A stretch of 8,388 nucleotides of DNA from an uncultured Helicobacteraceae bacterium (GTDB taxonomy: Bacteria; Campylobacterota; Campylobacteria; Campylobacterales; Sulfurimonadaceae). The DNA lies in the NCBI GenBank assembly GCA_903903705.1, contig CAIUZU010000289.1, positions 1 to 8,388 on the forward strand, given 5' to 3'. A model generated the notes under the pieces. That model did no database searches, had not been told where the DNA came from, and worked only from the letters and a program-made list of their open reading frames with translations. The translations under genes were made by a program, and so were the position numbers. The first letter of the stretch is position 1. Every line of letters starts with the position of its first letter. Shown here piece by piece: positions 1 through 5,521 of the stretch.

Positions 1-233
1 CAATTCGTAATATTTTTTATGAATTTCTGCCGAATTTAACTCCGCCGTTGACAAAATAGAAATATTTTTTATTTTTAAGAAAAAAAATGCAAAAAGAAAC
101 TTTTAGATTTAGTTCGTTTTTATACAGAGAAATTTTTGGTGTTATAGGAAATAAACAATGCTTTAGCTTAGTATGGAAGCAAGGATTTATCCTTGTATAT
201 GACGGGGATAAATCCCCGTTTCCTATGAAGAGG
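1..233. other. Intergenic region at left edge; possible gene tail at 1-59
   Basis: No complete gene is supported here. At the extreme left, plus-strand frame 3 is open from the window edge to a TAG at 57-59 and would give a short C-terminal tail (ending PNLTPPLTK) of a gene converging on trpS. The minus strand is also open over the same bases (visible as STAELNSAEIHKKYYEL) but would need a TTG start with no Shine-Dalgarno, so the strand cannot be decided. Bases 60-95 are almost pure A/T. From about 144 to 226 there is a dense group of inverted repeats, listed separately. A 76-codon plus-strand reading frame from 87 runs through the palindromes and into the antisense of trpS and is not believed to be a gene. 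Confidence 0.5.
144..226. repeat. Nested palindrome cluster, possible REP/BIME- or MITE-like element
   Basis: The outer arms ATAGGAAA (144-151) and TTTCCTAT (219-226) are perfect 8-bp inverted repeats. Inside are two perfect hairpins: CAAGGA-TTTA-TCCTTG (180-195) and CGGGGA-TAAA-TCCCCG (203-218). Their cores, GGATTTATCC (183-192) and GGATAAATCC (206-215), are reverse complements of each other, so the two hairpins could also pair with one another. A weaker third stem (GCTT 166-169 with AAGC 177-180) lies to the left. Read on the minus strand, each palindrome is preceded by CATA, suggesting diverged tandem units. It starts 8 nt after the trpS stop, so it may also act as a trpS terminator or 3' stabiliser, although no good U-tract follows either hairpin. 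Assignment to the REP (RAYT-associated) class is inference from architecture only. Confidence 0.6.
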
Positions 234-1199
234 TTAGTATCTTATGCCAGTTACGCTTCTGATTTTCTCAATCGTTGGAAGTGCGGCTTCTTTAGCTTTA
301 AGTGCACCCGCTTGTAAAATCTCTCTTACTTCATCTTGATGTGCTTCAAAGTACTCTCTTTTTTGTCTAAAATCTTTAAAGTATTCCCACATGACTTCCG
401 CAAGGTAGACTTTAAAGTGGCCGTGTCCTTCTCCGCCACTTTTGTATCTCTCTTGAAGTGCTAATAGATTTTCACCCTCTAAAAAGAGTTTTGCCATATT
501 GTAAACATTGCATGTTTCAAACTCTTTTGGCTCTTCCATCGCTACATTTTCGGTAACTATCTTCTTGATAGTTTTTAGTTGAGATTTCTCTTCACCAAAA
601 ATATTTACGATATTTCCGTAGCTTTTTGACATTTTCTGTCCGTCAATTCCCGGAACAGTAGCAACTTCTTCTTGAACTCTAAACTCCGGAATAGTTAAAA
701 TATCTCCGTATTGGTTGTTGAATTTTATGGCGATATCTCTTGCGATTTCAACATGCTGAATCTGGTCTTTCCCCACAGGAACGACCTCTGAGCCAAAGAG
801 CAAAATATCTGCCGCCATTAAAACAGGGTATGAGAAGAGTGAATGGTTTGTGGCAAATCCTTTGGCAGTTTTGTCTTTGTAGCTATGTGCTCTCTCTAAA
901 AGCCCCATCGGAGTAAAAGATGATAAAGCCCAGTAAAGTTCAAGCACCTCTTTTACGTCGGATTGAACCCAAAAAACAGATCTGTTTGGATCAATTCCAA
1001 GTGCCAAAAAGTCTGTTGCGCACTGTATGGTAAGATCTGCGAGTTTTTTACTCTCACTTACACTTGTCATGGCATGATAATTTGCGATAAAAGCAAATGT
1101 TTGGCTCTGCTCTTGAGCCTCTACCATCTGCTTGATTGAGCCAAAATAGTTCCCGATATGAAGATCTCCCGATGGCTGAATACCTGTTAAAACTCTCAT
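234..1199 (-). CDS. trpS: Tryptophanyl-tRNA synthetase
   Basis: Class I aminoacyl-tRNA synthetase that charges tRNA-Trp with tryptophan in the cytoplasm, using ATP. The 321-residue protein is close to the usual bacterial length (about 325-335) and looks intact. Visible hallmarks: the N-terminal strand TGIQPSGDLHIGNYFG, with the HIGH-like motif HIGN at residues 14-17; the MAADILL segment with Asp131 in the tryptophan-binding region; PVGKDQIQHVE at 141-151; and the KMSKS loop at 189-193. The ATG is preceded by GGAG eight bases upstream. A perfect TATAAT box lies about 40 bp upstream on the same strand, giving a short leader with no T-box or leader-peptide structure that I can see. It is divergent from hpf and followed by a palindrome cluster, so it is probably transcribed alone. 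Confidence 0.97.
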   Translation of the reverse strand: MRVLTGIQPSGDLHIGNYFGSIKQMVEAQEQSQTFAFIANYHAMTSVSESKKLADLTIQCATDFLALGIDPNRSVFWVQSDVKEVLELYWALSSFTPMGLLERAHSYKDKTAKGFATNHSLFSYPVLMAADILLFGSEVVPVGKDQIQHVEIARDIAIKFNNQYGDILTIPEFRVQEEVATVPGIDGQKMSKSYGNIVNIFGEEKSQLKTIKKIVTENVAMEEPKEFETCNVYNMAKLFLEGENLLALQERYKSGGEGHGHFKVYLAEVMWEYFKDFRQKREYFEAHQDEVREILQAGALKAKEAALPTIEKIRSVTGIRY

Positions 1200-1237
1200 C
1201 TATATAACTCCAAAAATTTCTAAATTTTATTTACGGC

Positions 1238-1243
1238 ATTATA
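1238..1243 (-). promoter_or_regulatory. -10 box of the trpS promoter
   Basis: Perfect TATAAT on the minus strand. Transcription should start near 1231, leaving a leader of about 32 nt that includes the GGAG ribosome-binding site. There is no recognisable TTGACA at the -35 position, as is usual for housekeeping promoters of Campylobacterota. Confidence 0.6.
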
Positions 1244-1264
1244 CTGATTTTAGCTTTATTTCGG

Positions 1265-1270
1265 TATGAT
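1265..1270 (+). promoter_or_regulatory. Probable -10 box for hpf-hemJ
   Basis: TATGAT on the plus strand, one mismatch from consensus, preceded by a T-rich stretch (1247-1261) of the kind that replaces the -35 in Campylobacterota. It predicts a start near 1277 and a leader of about 50 nt. The leader contains a small GATG-GCGA-CATC hairpin (1284-1295) and then an A-rich stretch leading to the AAGGA ribosome-binding site (1316-1320). Confidence 0.4.
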
Positions 1271-1326
1271 TTATGGGTATATAGATGGCGACATCGTTAT
1301 AAAAAAATGAAAAAAAAGGATTTATT

Positions 1327-1656
1327 ATGAACGTACAAGTTCACTCAAAAGATATAACACTTCACGCAAATACAAGAGCGCATATTGAGGCAGCGATTGA
1401 GAGTTTTAGAAAATATTCATTAGATATTACGACTGTAAATGTGAATTTAAGAACAGAGAAAAAAGGTGTTTTAGTAGAGTTTGATATACATATAGCTCAT
1501 GCACAGCCGGTTGTTATAAATCAAGAAGATGATGACTTAGATACGGCAATAGATTTGGCGATTGACAGAGCAACAAAGGCTCTTCGTCGCTTACATGATA
1601 AAGTTATATCCCATCATGCGACTTCTATAAAAGAGATAGAAGTAGTAGAAGATTAA
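1327..1656 (+). CDS. hpf: Ribosome hibernation promoting factor, short form (HPF/RaiA/YfiA family)
   Basis: Small cytoplasmic ribosome-binding protein of the HPF/RaiA family, whose members occupy the decoding region of the 30S subunit and silence ribosomes in stationary phase or stress. The 109 residues cover the single N-terminal beta-alpha-beta-beta-beta-alpha domain: strands at about 2-7, 34-42, 47-57 and 60-65, and helices at about 16-29 and 70-94. The family signature DDDLDTAIDLAID sits at 68-80, followed by a basic stretch (RATKALRRLHDK). The C-terminal dimerisation domain of long HPF is absent, so it resembles E. coli HPF or YfiA in size; sequence reading alone cannot separate those two roles. 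The start is supported by AAGGA six bases upstream. It is the first gene of a pair, with hemJ one base after its stop. Confidence 0.88.
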   Translation: MNVQVHSKDITLHANTRAHIEAAIESFRKYSLDITTVNVNLRTEKKGVLVEFDIHIAHAQPVVINQEDDDLDTAIDLAIDRATKALRRLHDKVISHHATSIKEIEVVED

Positions 1657-1657
1657 T

Positions 1658-2101
1658 ATGTATAGTTGGGTTTTGTGGTTTCACATAATCTCTTTAGTCT
1701 CGTGGTTTGCGGCACTTTTTTACATGCCTAGACTCTTTGTCTATCATGCAGAAAATGCCGACAATGAGGGTTTTGTAAAAGTTATAAAAATCATGGAGAT
1801 GAAGATCTATAAATATATAGGTCTTCCTGCTATGTGGGCAACTATACTCAGCGGTGTGGCTATGATATTTTTATCTACAGAGCACTACGGCGTAAATATT
1901 TTATCAACAGGCGGCTGGCTACATGCAAAGATATTTTTTGTTATTTTGCTGATGGCTTACTTTTTTTCACTTGGTTATTTTAGGGAAAAACTCTTAATAG
2001 ATGAGTGCAAGAAGAGTGGGAAATTTTTTAGAGCCTACAACGAAGTTCCGACGATTTTACTTCTTATAATAGTTGCAATGGTTATTATAAAACCGTTTTA
2101 G
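1658..2101 (+). CDS. hemJ: Protoporphyrinogen IX oxidase, HemJ type (UPF0093)
   Basis: Inner-membrane protein of the HemJ family, which converts protoporphyrinogen IX to protoporphyrin IX, the step before iron insertion in heme synthesis, in bacteria lacking HemG or HemY. The 147 residues form about four membrane segments (about 4-22, 53-72, 88-107, 129-145). Family landmarks are WFHIISLVSWFAALFYMPRL with His9, the GLPAMWATILSG segment at 55-66, WLHAK with His89 and Lys91, and the C-terminal NEVPTILLLIIVAMVIIKPF. The two histidines lie in the family's heme-binding motifs. The ATG begins one base after the hpf stop with no strong ribosome-binding site of its own, which suggests translational coupling to hpf. 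The many cytochromes of this bacterial group fit a need for this enzyme. Confidence 0.93.
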   Translation: MYSWVLWFHIISLVSWFAALFYMPRLFVYHAENADNEGFVKVIKIMEMKIYKYIGLPAMWATILSGVAMIFLSTEHYGVNILSTGGWLHAKIFFVILLMAYFFSLGYFREKLLIDECKKSGKFFRAYNEVPTILLLIIVAMVIIKPF

Positions 2102-2125
2102 AAAAAGGGATTTTCTCCCCTTTTC
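2101..2125. terminator. Hairpin shared by converging hemJ and der
   Basis: Left arm 2101-2110 and right arm 2116-2125 form a nine-pair stem (four pairs, one A-C mismatch, five pairs) with loop TTTTC. The A-run on one side and T-run on the other let it act as an intrinsic terminator in both directions. The arms include the last base of the hemJ stop codon and the last base of the der stop codon, so it fills the whole 23-bp gap. Confidence 0.55.
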
Positions 2126-3618
2126 TACTTTTCTCCGCGTTTTTTAGCTTTAAAAAGAACAGGTGTTCCGCTAAAGTTGAAAGCTTCTCTTAGTTGATTT
2201 GTCAGATATCTTCTGTATGTAAAGTGAAGACCTCTTGGTTTGTTCATAATGATAGCTATTTTTGGCGGTCTTGTTTCATACTGCGTTGCATAATATATTC
2301 TGATTACTTGTCCACGCATACTTGGCAGCTGATGGCGTCTGAGAGCTTTTTCTAAAACAACATTAAGTTCAGAGGTTTTAATGTGTTGAGAGTAGTTTTC
2401 GTTTATCTGTAAAATCATATCATGAAGCTTGTCGACTCTCTTATGAGATTTTGCTGACAATGTGATGATAGGTGCATATGCTAAAAACTTAAATCTGTCT
2501 CGCACCTCTTCTATAATTTTGTCGTAATCTTCTCTGTTTGCAATATCCCATTTGTTCAAAACTATGATACATGCAAGTCTGTTGCTGTCAACTAAACCAG
2601 CAATCTTCTCATCAAGATCTAAAAGAGGCTCACTTGCATCCAGTACGACTAACGCCATGTTGGAGTTTTCAAGCATCTCTTTTGTTCGCATAAGAGCAAA
2701 TTTCTCAATCCCCACAATCTTGCCACGGCGGCGCAGTCCGGCAGTATCTACAAATGTAAGCTGTTTGCCTTTGTACTCGATGCTCTCGTCAATCGGGTCG
2801 ATGGTAGTTCCGGCAACACTGCTTACAACTGAGCGTTCTTCGCCCAAAAGAGCGTTTAAGAGTGAACTTTTACCGACATTTGTTCGACCGATAATTGATA
2901 TTTTTATATGGTTGACGTCATTTTCGTCAAACTCTTTAATTCTATCATTTTGAGCAAAGATGGAGTCATCTTCAAATTCCTCCTCCTCTTCGCCCTCATC
3001 AGGGTAGAAGAAGCCGTCATCCTCTTCGTCATACTCCGTATCATCAAACTCAAACGCTTCTTCATCCTCGTCAATGATATTTACATCATCCTCTTCTTCG
3101 GCATCTTCATTTTCCTCTTTTATGATGTCGCAATCAGGGATTTTCTCATACATCCAGTCAAGGAGAGGAACTACGCTTCTGTTGTGAGCTACCGATATGC
3201 CAAAAATCGCATCTGTTCCAAACTCATAAAAATCCCAAGGGTTGTCTTTCATTTTATCATTGTCTATTTTATTGACTACAAGTGCTACATCTTTTCCAAG
3301 ATTTTGAAGTTCGTAAAAGAGTTTTTTGTCCGCTTCTTCGGGAATGCTTTTGCCGTCAACCATATATAAAATGATGTCGGCTTTACGTGCGGCTTCGAGA
3401 GATTTCTCTCTTATCTTATCAAAAAGTTCACATCCCTTATCGAGTCCGCCTGTGTCTAAAAGAAGAGCTTGCTTGTTTATGATAGTTACGTGTCGTCTTT
3501 TTACGTCTCTTGTAGTTCCCGCAATGTCAGACGTAATAGCATCTCTTTTTTTGACGAGCCTGTTAAAAAGTGAGCTTTTGCCGACATTTGGGCGGCCGAT
3601 AATGGCGATTTTTTTCAT
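2125..3618 (-). CDS. der: Ribosome biogenesis GTPase Der (EngA), with a long acidic linker
   Basis: Essential double-GTPase that acts in assembly of the 50S ribosomal subunit. G domain 1 (about 1-163) has the P-loop GRPNVGKS at 8-15, GTTRD at 34-38, DTGG at 55-58 and NKID at 116-119. G domain 2 (about 238-410) has GRTNVGKS at 244-251, DTAG at 291-294 and NKWD at 355-358; the usual Pro of its P-loop is Thr here. A KH-like domain (about 412-497) follows. Between the G domains is a strongly acidic linker: 33 of the 53 residues at 168-220 are Asp or Glu. This makes the protein (497 aa) longer than I recall for Helicobacter and Campylobacter relatives (about 460). The start is supported by AAGG eight bases upstream and its own TATAAT box. 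Confidence 0.97.
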   Translation of the reverse strand: MKKIAIIGRPNVGKSSLFNRLVKKRDAITSDIAGTTRDVKRRHVTIINKQALLLDTGGLDKGCELFDKIREKSLEAARKADIILYMVDGKSIPEEADKKLFYELQNLGKDVALVVNKIDNDKMKDNPWDFYEFGTDAIFGISVAHNRSVVPLLDWMYEKIPDCDIIKEENEDAEEEDDVNIIDEDEEAFEFDDTEYDEEDDGFFYPDEGEEEEEFEDDSIFAQNDRIKEFDENDVNHIKISIIGRTNVGKSSLLNALLGEERSVVSSVAGTTIDPIDESIEYKGKQLTFVDTAGLRRRGKIVGIEKFALMRTKEMLENSNMALVVLDASEPLLDLDEKIAGLVDSNRLACIIVLNKWDIANREDYDKIIEEVRDRFKFLAYAPIITLSAKSHKRVDKLHDMILQINENYSQHIKTSELNVVLEKALRRHQLPSMRGQVIRIYYATQYETRPPKIAIIMNKPRGLHFTYRRYLTNQLREAFNFSGTPVLFKAKKRGEK

Positions 3619-3646
3619 ATATGTTACCTTCGTTTTGTTGGATGAA

Positions 3647-3652
3647 ATTATA
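3647..3652 (-). promoter_or_regulatory. -10 box of the der promoter
   Basis: Perfect TATAAT on the minus strand, 28 bp before the der start. It predicts a leader of about 22 nt with AAGG as ribosome-binding site, so der can be expressed independently of the lipoprotein genes upstream. Confidence 0.55.
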
Positions 3653-3663
3653 GCTAAATAATG

Positions 3664-3688
3664 GAGTGGAAAAAAAACTTTAGTTTTT
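3664..3688 (-). terminator. Possible weak terminator after the NlpC/P60-like gene
   Basis: AAAAACT (3673-3679) and AGTTTTT (3682-3688) form a perfect but AT-only-rich hairpin whose loop includes part of the TAA stop codon. On the minus strand it is followed by extra T residues (3672-3670) before CC. The low GC content makes it a weak candidate, but its position between two transcription units fits. Confidence 0.35.
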
Positions 3689-4360
3689 ACTTAACTCAAT
3701 GTACTCATTTGGTGTCGGTGCTCCGTAAGCACTAAAGAAAAAAGAGCCTAAACACTCTTGTTTTTGTCTGTTTTTAGGGCATCTCTTTAGATAGCTGTTT
3801 ACATTTTTTCCAGATAAAACCTGAGAATCTGCAAACTTCATATTTAGTTGATCTATTCTATTCTTTCCCTGAATGTTATGAATAAAATGAACCGTTCCGT
3901 CATCATCAACCTGTATAACTATGCCGACATGAGTAATGTTGAAAGAACCTGATTTTCGTTTTGTTTTTTGAAGCGTATCTTCAAAAAACACCAAATCTCC
4001 GACTTTTGGAAGCATAGTGGTTACAAGTTTATTTTCTGTTTTCATAATATTAAAAATAGCTTTTGAACGGTTTGTGTTATCAAAATATTTATACAGTTCA
4101 TCAGATTTATAGAAAACTTCACCACTCTGAGTGTTTACCAAATCCACAAATCCTGAACAGTCATGTCCGTCATTTTTGTCGAGGTACTTTAGGGCACTCT
4201 CAACAATCGCTTTGCGGATAATAAGATCCTCATCCGTCTTAGGCTCTGCTACCGGCTGTATTTCTATAACTTTTGGTTCACTGATTACCACAACCTCTTT
4301 TTGCGCACATCCTGTAAAAAAAGCGAGCAGTAAACTAAAACCTAATATTATCTTTTTCAT
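3680..4360 (-). CDS. NlpC/P60-like (C40) cysteine peptidase lipoprotein
   Basis: Probable cell-wall peptide hydrolase anchored as a lipoprotein. With the ATG at 4360 the protein has 226 residues: signal peptide MKKIILGFSLLLAFFTG with lipid-attachment Cys18 (FTGC), a short Val/Glu/Pro-rich spacer, then an NlpC/P60-like domain from about 45. Cys68 in DCSGFV, His144 in ITHVGIV and His161 in HFIHN match the catalytic Cys-His-His arrangement; GDLVFF precedes the first His as in the family. The spacing from Cys to His (76 residues) is longer than in compact NlpC domains, with an insert at about 78-118. Two C-terminal cysteines (194, 203) could form a disulfide. I prefer the ATG because AAGGA lies four bases upstream and it opens a proper signal peptide; an in-frame TTG 33 bases earlier has no ribosome-binding site. 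It is second in an operon, 39 nt after the LPP20-like gene. The substrate is unknown. Confidence 0.8.
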   Translation of the reverse strand: MKKIILGFSLLLAFFTGCAQKEVVVISEPKVIEIQPVAEPKTDEDLIIRKAIVESALKYLDKNDGHDCSGFVDLVNTQSGEVFYKSDELYKYFDNTNRSKAIFNIMKTENKLVTTMLPKVGDLVFFEDTLQKTKRKSGSFNITHVGIVIQVDDDGTVHFIHNIQGKNRIDQLNMKFADSQVLSGKNVNSYLKRCPKNRQKQECLGSFFFSAYGAPTPNEYIELSKN

Positions 4361-4399
4361 TCGTTCCTTTATTGTTGCAGAAATAGCCTGCAACCGCTT

Positions 4400-4981
4400 T
4401 TATTCTGTAGGAAAATCTTTTTCTAGCTCTTCTAGTGCATTTTTTGCTTTAAACTGCTGCCAGAGAGCCTCGTCATTTTTAAAGCTTGTGCGGATGTTAC
4501 TTTTTATCTGAGCATTTGCGGATTTTTGCGAAACGCTAACCAGCATGTAGATAGCACCGGATGGAGCAGTCCATAAATCCACAGCCTTTGAACCTGCCAA
4601 ATCAACTTTGGCAACCTGTTTTGTTATAGTTTCTATGCTTTTATCGACAGTCTCACTCTTGGCTACTCCCGTTGTTCCCGTGTAAATCGTAATCTTATCT
4701 TTAACTTGAGTTTGTATCTGCTGTGCCAAATCAGATCTGCCGTTTGCAAGGGCGACTCTTCTCATGTGATCCATTCCAGCCGCACTTTTCTCTGCAATGC
4801 CAAGTCCTGCGTAAGTGTCGCCATACTCCGGAACACATGTCCACTTAGGAGCGGAAACATTCTCCACTTTACAAGAAAAATCGATAGCTCTCTCTTCTTG
4901 TACGCTTGCATCCTTGCTACATCCTGCAATAAAGGCACAAATTACTCCAATAAATAGAACTGATGAAACTGCTTTAATCAT
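4400..4981 (-). CDS. LPP20-family outer-membrane lipoprotein
   Basis: Lipoprotein of the LPP20 family, named for a Helicobacter pylori surface lipoprotein; its molecular function is unknown. The 193 residues start with a signal peptide ending in the lipobox IAGC (Cys21). The mature part carries the family-type start APKWTCVPEYGDTYAGLGIA (about 44-63), then a long helical segment with DHMRRVALANGRSDLAQQIQTQVKDK (about 71-96), and a mixed strand region ending in GAIYMLVSVSQ. Cys37 and Cys49 may form a disulfide. The C-terminal 40 residues are charged and helical. The start is supported by GAGGAT six bases upstream, and a perfect TATAAT box lies about 42 bp upstream. It is first in an operon with the NlpC/P60-like lipoprotein, so both products probably act in the periplasm or at the outer membrane. 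Confidence 0.82.
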   Translation of the reverse strand: MIKAVSSVLFIGVICAFIAGCSKDASVQEERAIDFSCKVENVSAPKWTCVPEYGDTYAGLGIAEKSAAGMDHMRRVALANGRSDLAQQIQTQVKDKITIYTGTTGVAKSETVDKSIETITKQVAKVDLAGSKAVDLWTAPSGAIYMLVSVSQKSANAQIKSNIRTSFKNDEALWQQFKAKNALEELEKDFPTE

Positions 4982-5022
4982 TTTGACATCCTCGTAGTAG
5001 CAAATTTTGATTTAAAACCAGT

Positions 5023-5028
5023 ATTATA
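5023..5028 (-). promoter_or_regulatory. -10 box of the LPP20-NlpC lipoprotein operon
   Basis: Perfect TATAAT on the minus strand. It predicts a start near 5016 and a leader of about 35 nt containing GAGGAT. The box lies inside the left arm of a 12-bp inverted repeat whose right arm carries the gpt -10 box. Confidence 0.6.
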
Positions 5029-5062
5029 CAATTTCTTATGAAATAGATAGGTTTAAAAATTG

Positions 5063-5068
5063 TATAAT
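5063..5068 (+). promoter_or_regulatory. -10 box of gpt, placing the transcript start at or next to the ATG
   Basis: Perfect TATAAT on the plus strand ending six bases before the gpt ATG (5075). The usual 6-7 bp spacing puts the transcription start on, or within a base or two of, the A of the ATG. There is no Shine-Dalgarno sequence in the intervening AACTCC. Confidence 0.6.
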
Positions 5069-5074
5069 AACTCC

Positions 5075-5521
5075 ATGAAATATTACAGTTATGAAAATTT
5101 TAAAGTAGACACAAATACTCTGATAAAAAAAGTTGAAAGTTTGCATTTTGAGGCAATAGTTGCGGTAGCAAGGGGAGGGCTTACGCTTTCGCATGCCATT
5201 GCGGAGGGTTTAGATATTCGTCAGGTGCAAAGTATCAGAACTGAACTTTATGATAAGAGTTTAAAGAGAGAGAGTATTACCATATCAGGTAAGTGCAAAT
5301 TTGAAAATGTTAAGAGAGTTTTGGTTATTGATGATATCTCTGACAGTGGAGATACGCTTAGTGCGGTAATGAAGTATCTGCAGGATGAACACAAAAAGAT
5401 AGAGTTTAAATCGGCAACTCTTTTTTATAAAAAAACATCTATTTATGAGCCTCATTTTTGGATAAATGAGGCAGATGATTGGATAGATTTTTTTTGGGAG
5501 AGGGACTACAAAAGAGATTAG
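5075..5521 (+). CDS. gpt: Xanthine-guanine/hypoxanthine phosphoribosyltransferase
   Basis: Cytoplasmic purine salvage enzyme that joins guanine, xanthine or hypoxanthine to PRPP to give the nucleotide. The 148-residue protein has the type I phosphoribosyltransferase fold: VARGGL at 31-36 (pyrophosphate loop), the PRPP-binding motif VLVIDDISDSGDT at 83-95, Lys119/Lys120 in a position to stack on the purine, and a C-terminal WIDFFWE at 136-142. From memory, the N-terminal YSYENF and this ending match H. pylori Gpt closely; the exact base preference cannot be read from sequence. I chose the ATG at 5075; an in-frame TTG at 5060 overlaps the -10 box. With that promoter the mRNA would be leaderless. 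The stop overlaps the stop of the converging cytochrome gene by four bases. Confidence 0.88.
   Translation: MKYYSYENFKVDTNTLIKKVESLHFEAIVAVARGGLTLSHAIAEGLDIRQVQSIRTELYDKSLKRESITISGKCKFENVKRVLVIDDISDSGDTLSAVMKYLQDEHKKIEFKSATLFYKKTSIYEPHFWINEADDWIDFFWERDYKRD

Larger units (their letters stand above)
5023..5068. repeat. Perfect 12-bp inverted repeat containing both divergent -10 boxes
   Basis: ATTATACAATTT (5023-5034) and AAATTGTATAAT (5057-5068) are exact reverse complements separated by 22 bp. Each arm contains a TATAAT box reading outward, so the lipoprotein operon and gpt are driven from mirror-image promoters whose upstream regions overlap. The symmetry could also form an operator, but no repressor is encoded nearby. 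Confidence 0.75.

Noticed and set aside
48..53. TTGACA as a -35 box on the plus strand
   Set aside because: No good -10 box at 16-18 bp spacing that leads to a believable gene; this group rarely uses -35 boxes.
1..59. Partial gene on either strand at the left edge
   Set aside because: Both plus frame 3 (ending TAG at 57-59) and a minus frame with a TTG start are open; fewer than 20 codons are visible and neither is recognisable, so no CDS is called.
87..317. 76-codon plus-strand reading frame
   Set aside because: It has no ribosome-binding site, runs through the palindrome cluster and ends antisense to the trpS 3' end; no recognisable protein.
2552..3661. Three plus-strand reading frames of 111-153 codons opposite der
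   Set aside because: They are antisense shadows of a well-supported Der; their composition reflects the complement of its acidic linker and G domains.
4361..4393. Longer TTG start for the NlpC/P60-like gene
   Set aside because: No Shine-Dalgarno before it, and it would put 11 residues in front of an otherwise standard lipoprotein signal peptide; the ATG at 4360 has AAGGA upstream.
4131..4997. Plus-strand reading frames opposite the two lipoprotein genes
   Set aside because: Antisense to genes with clear signal peptides, lipoboxes and ribosome-binding sites; no motifs of their own.
5060..5074. TTG start for gpt at 5060
   Set aside because: It would place the start codon upstream of and overlapping the -10 box; the family N-terminus begins with the ATG at 5075.
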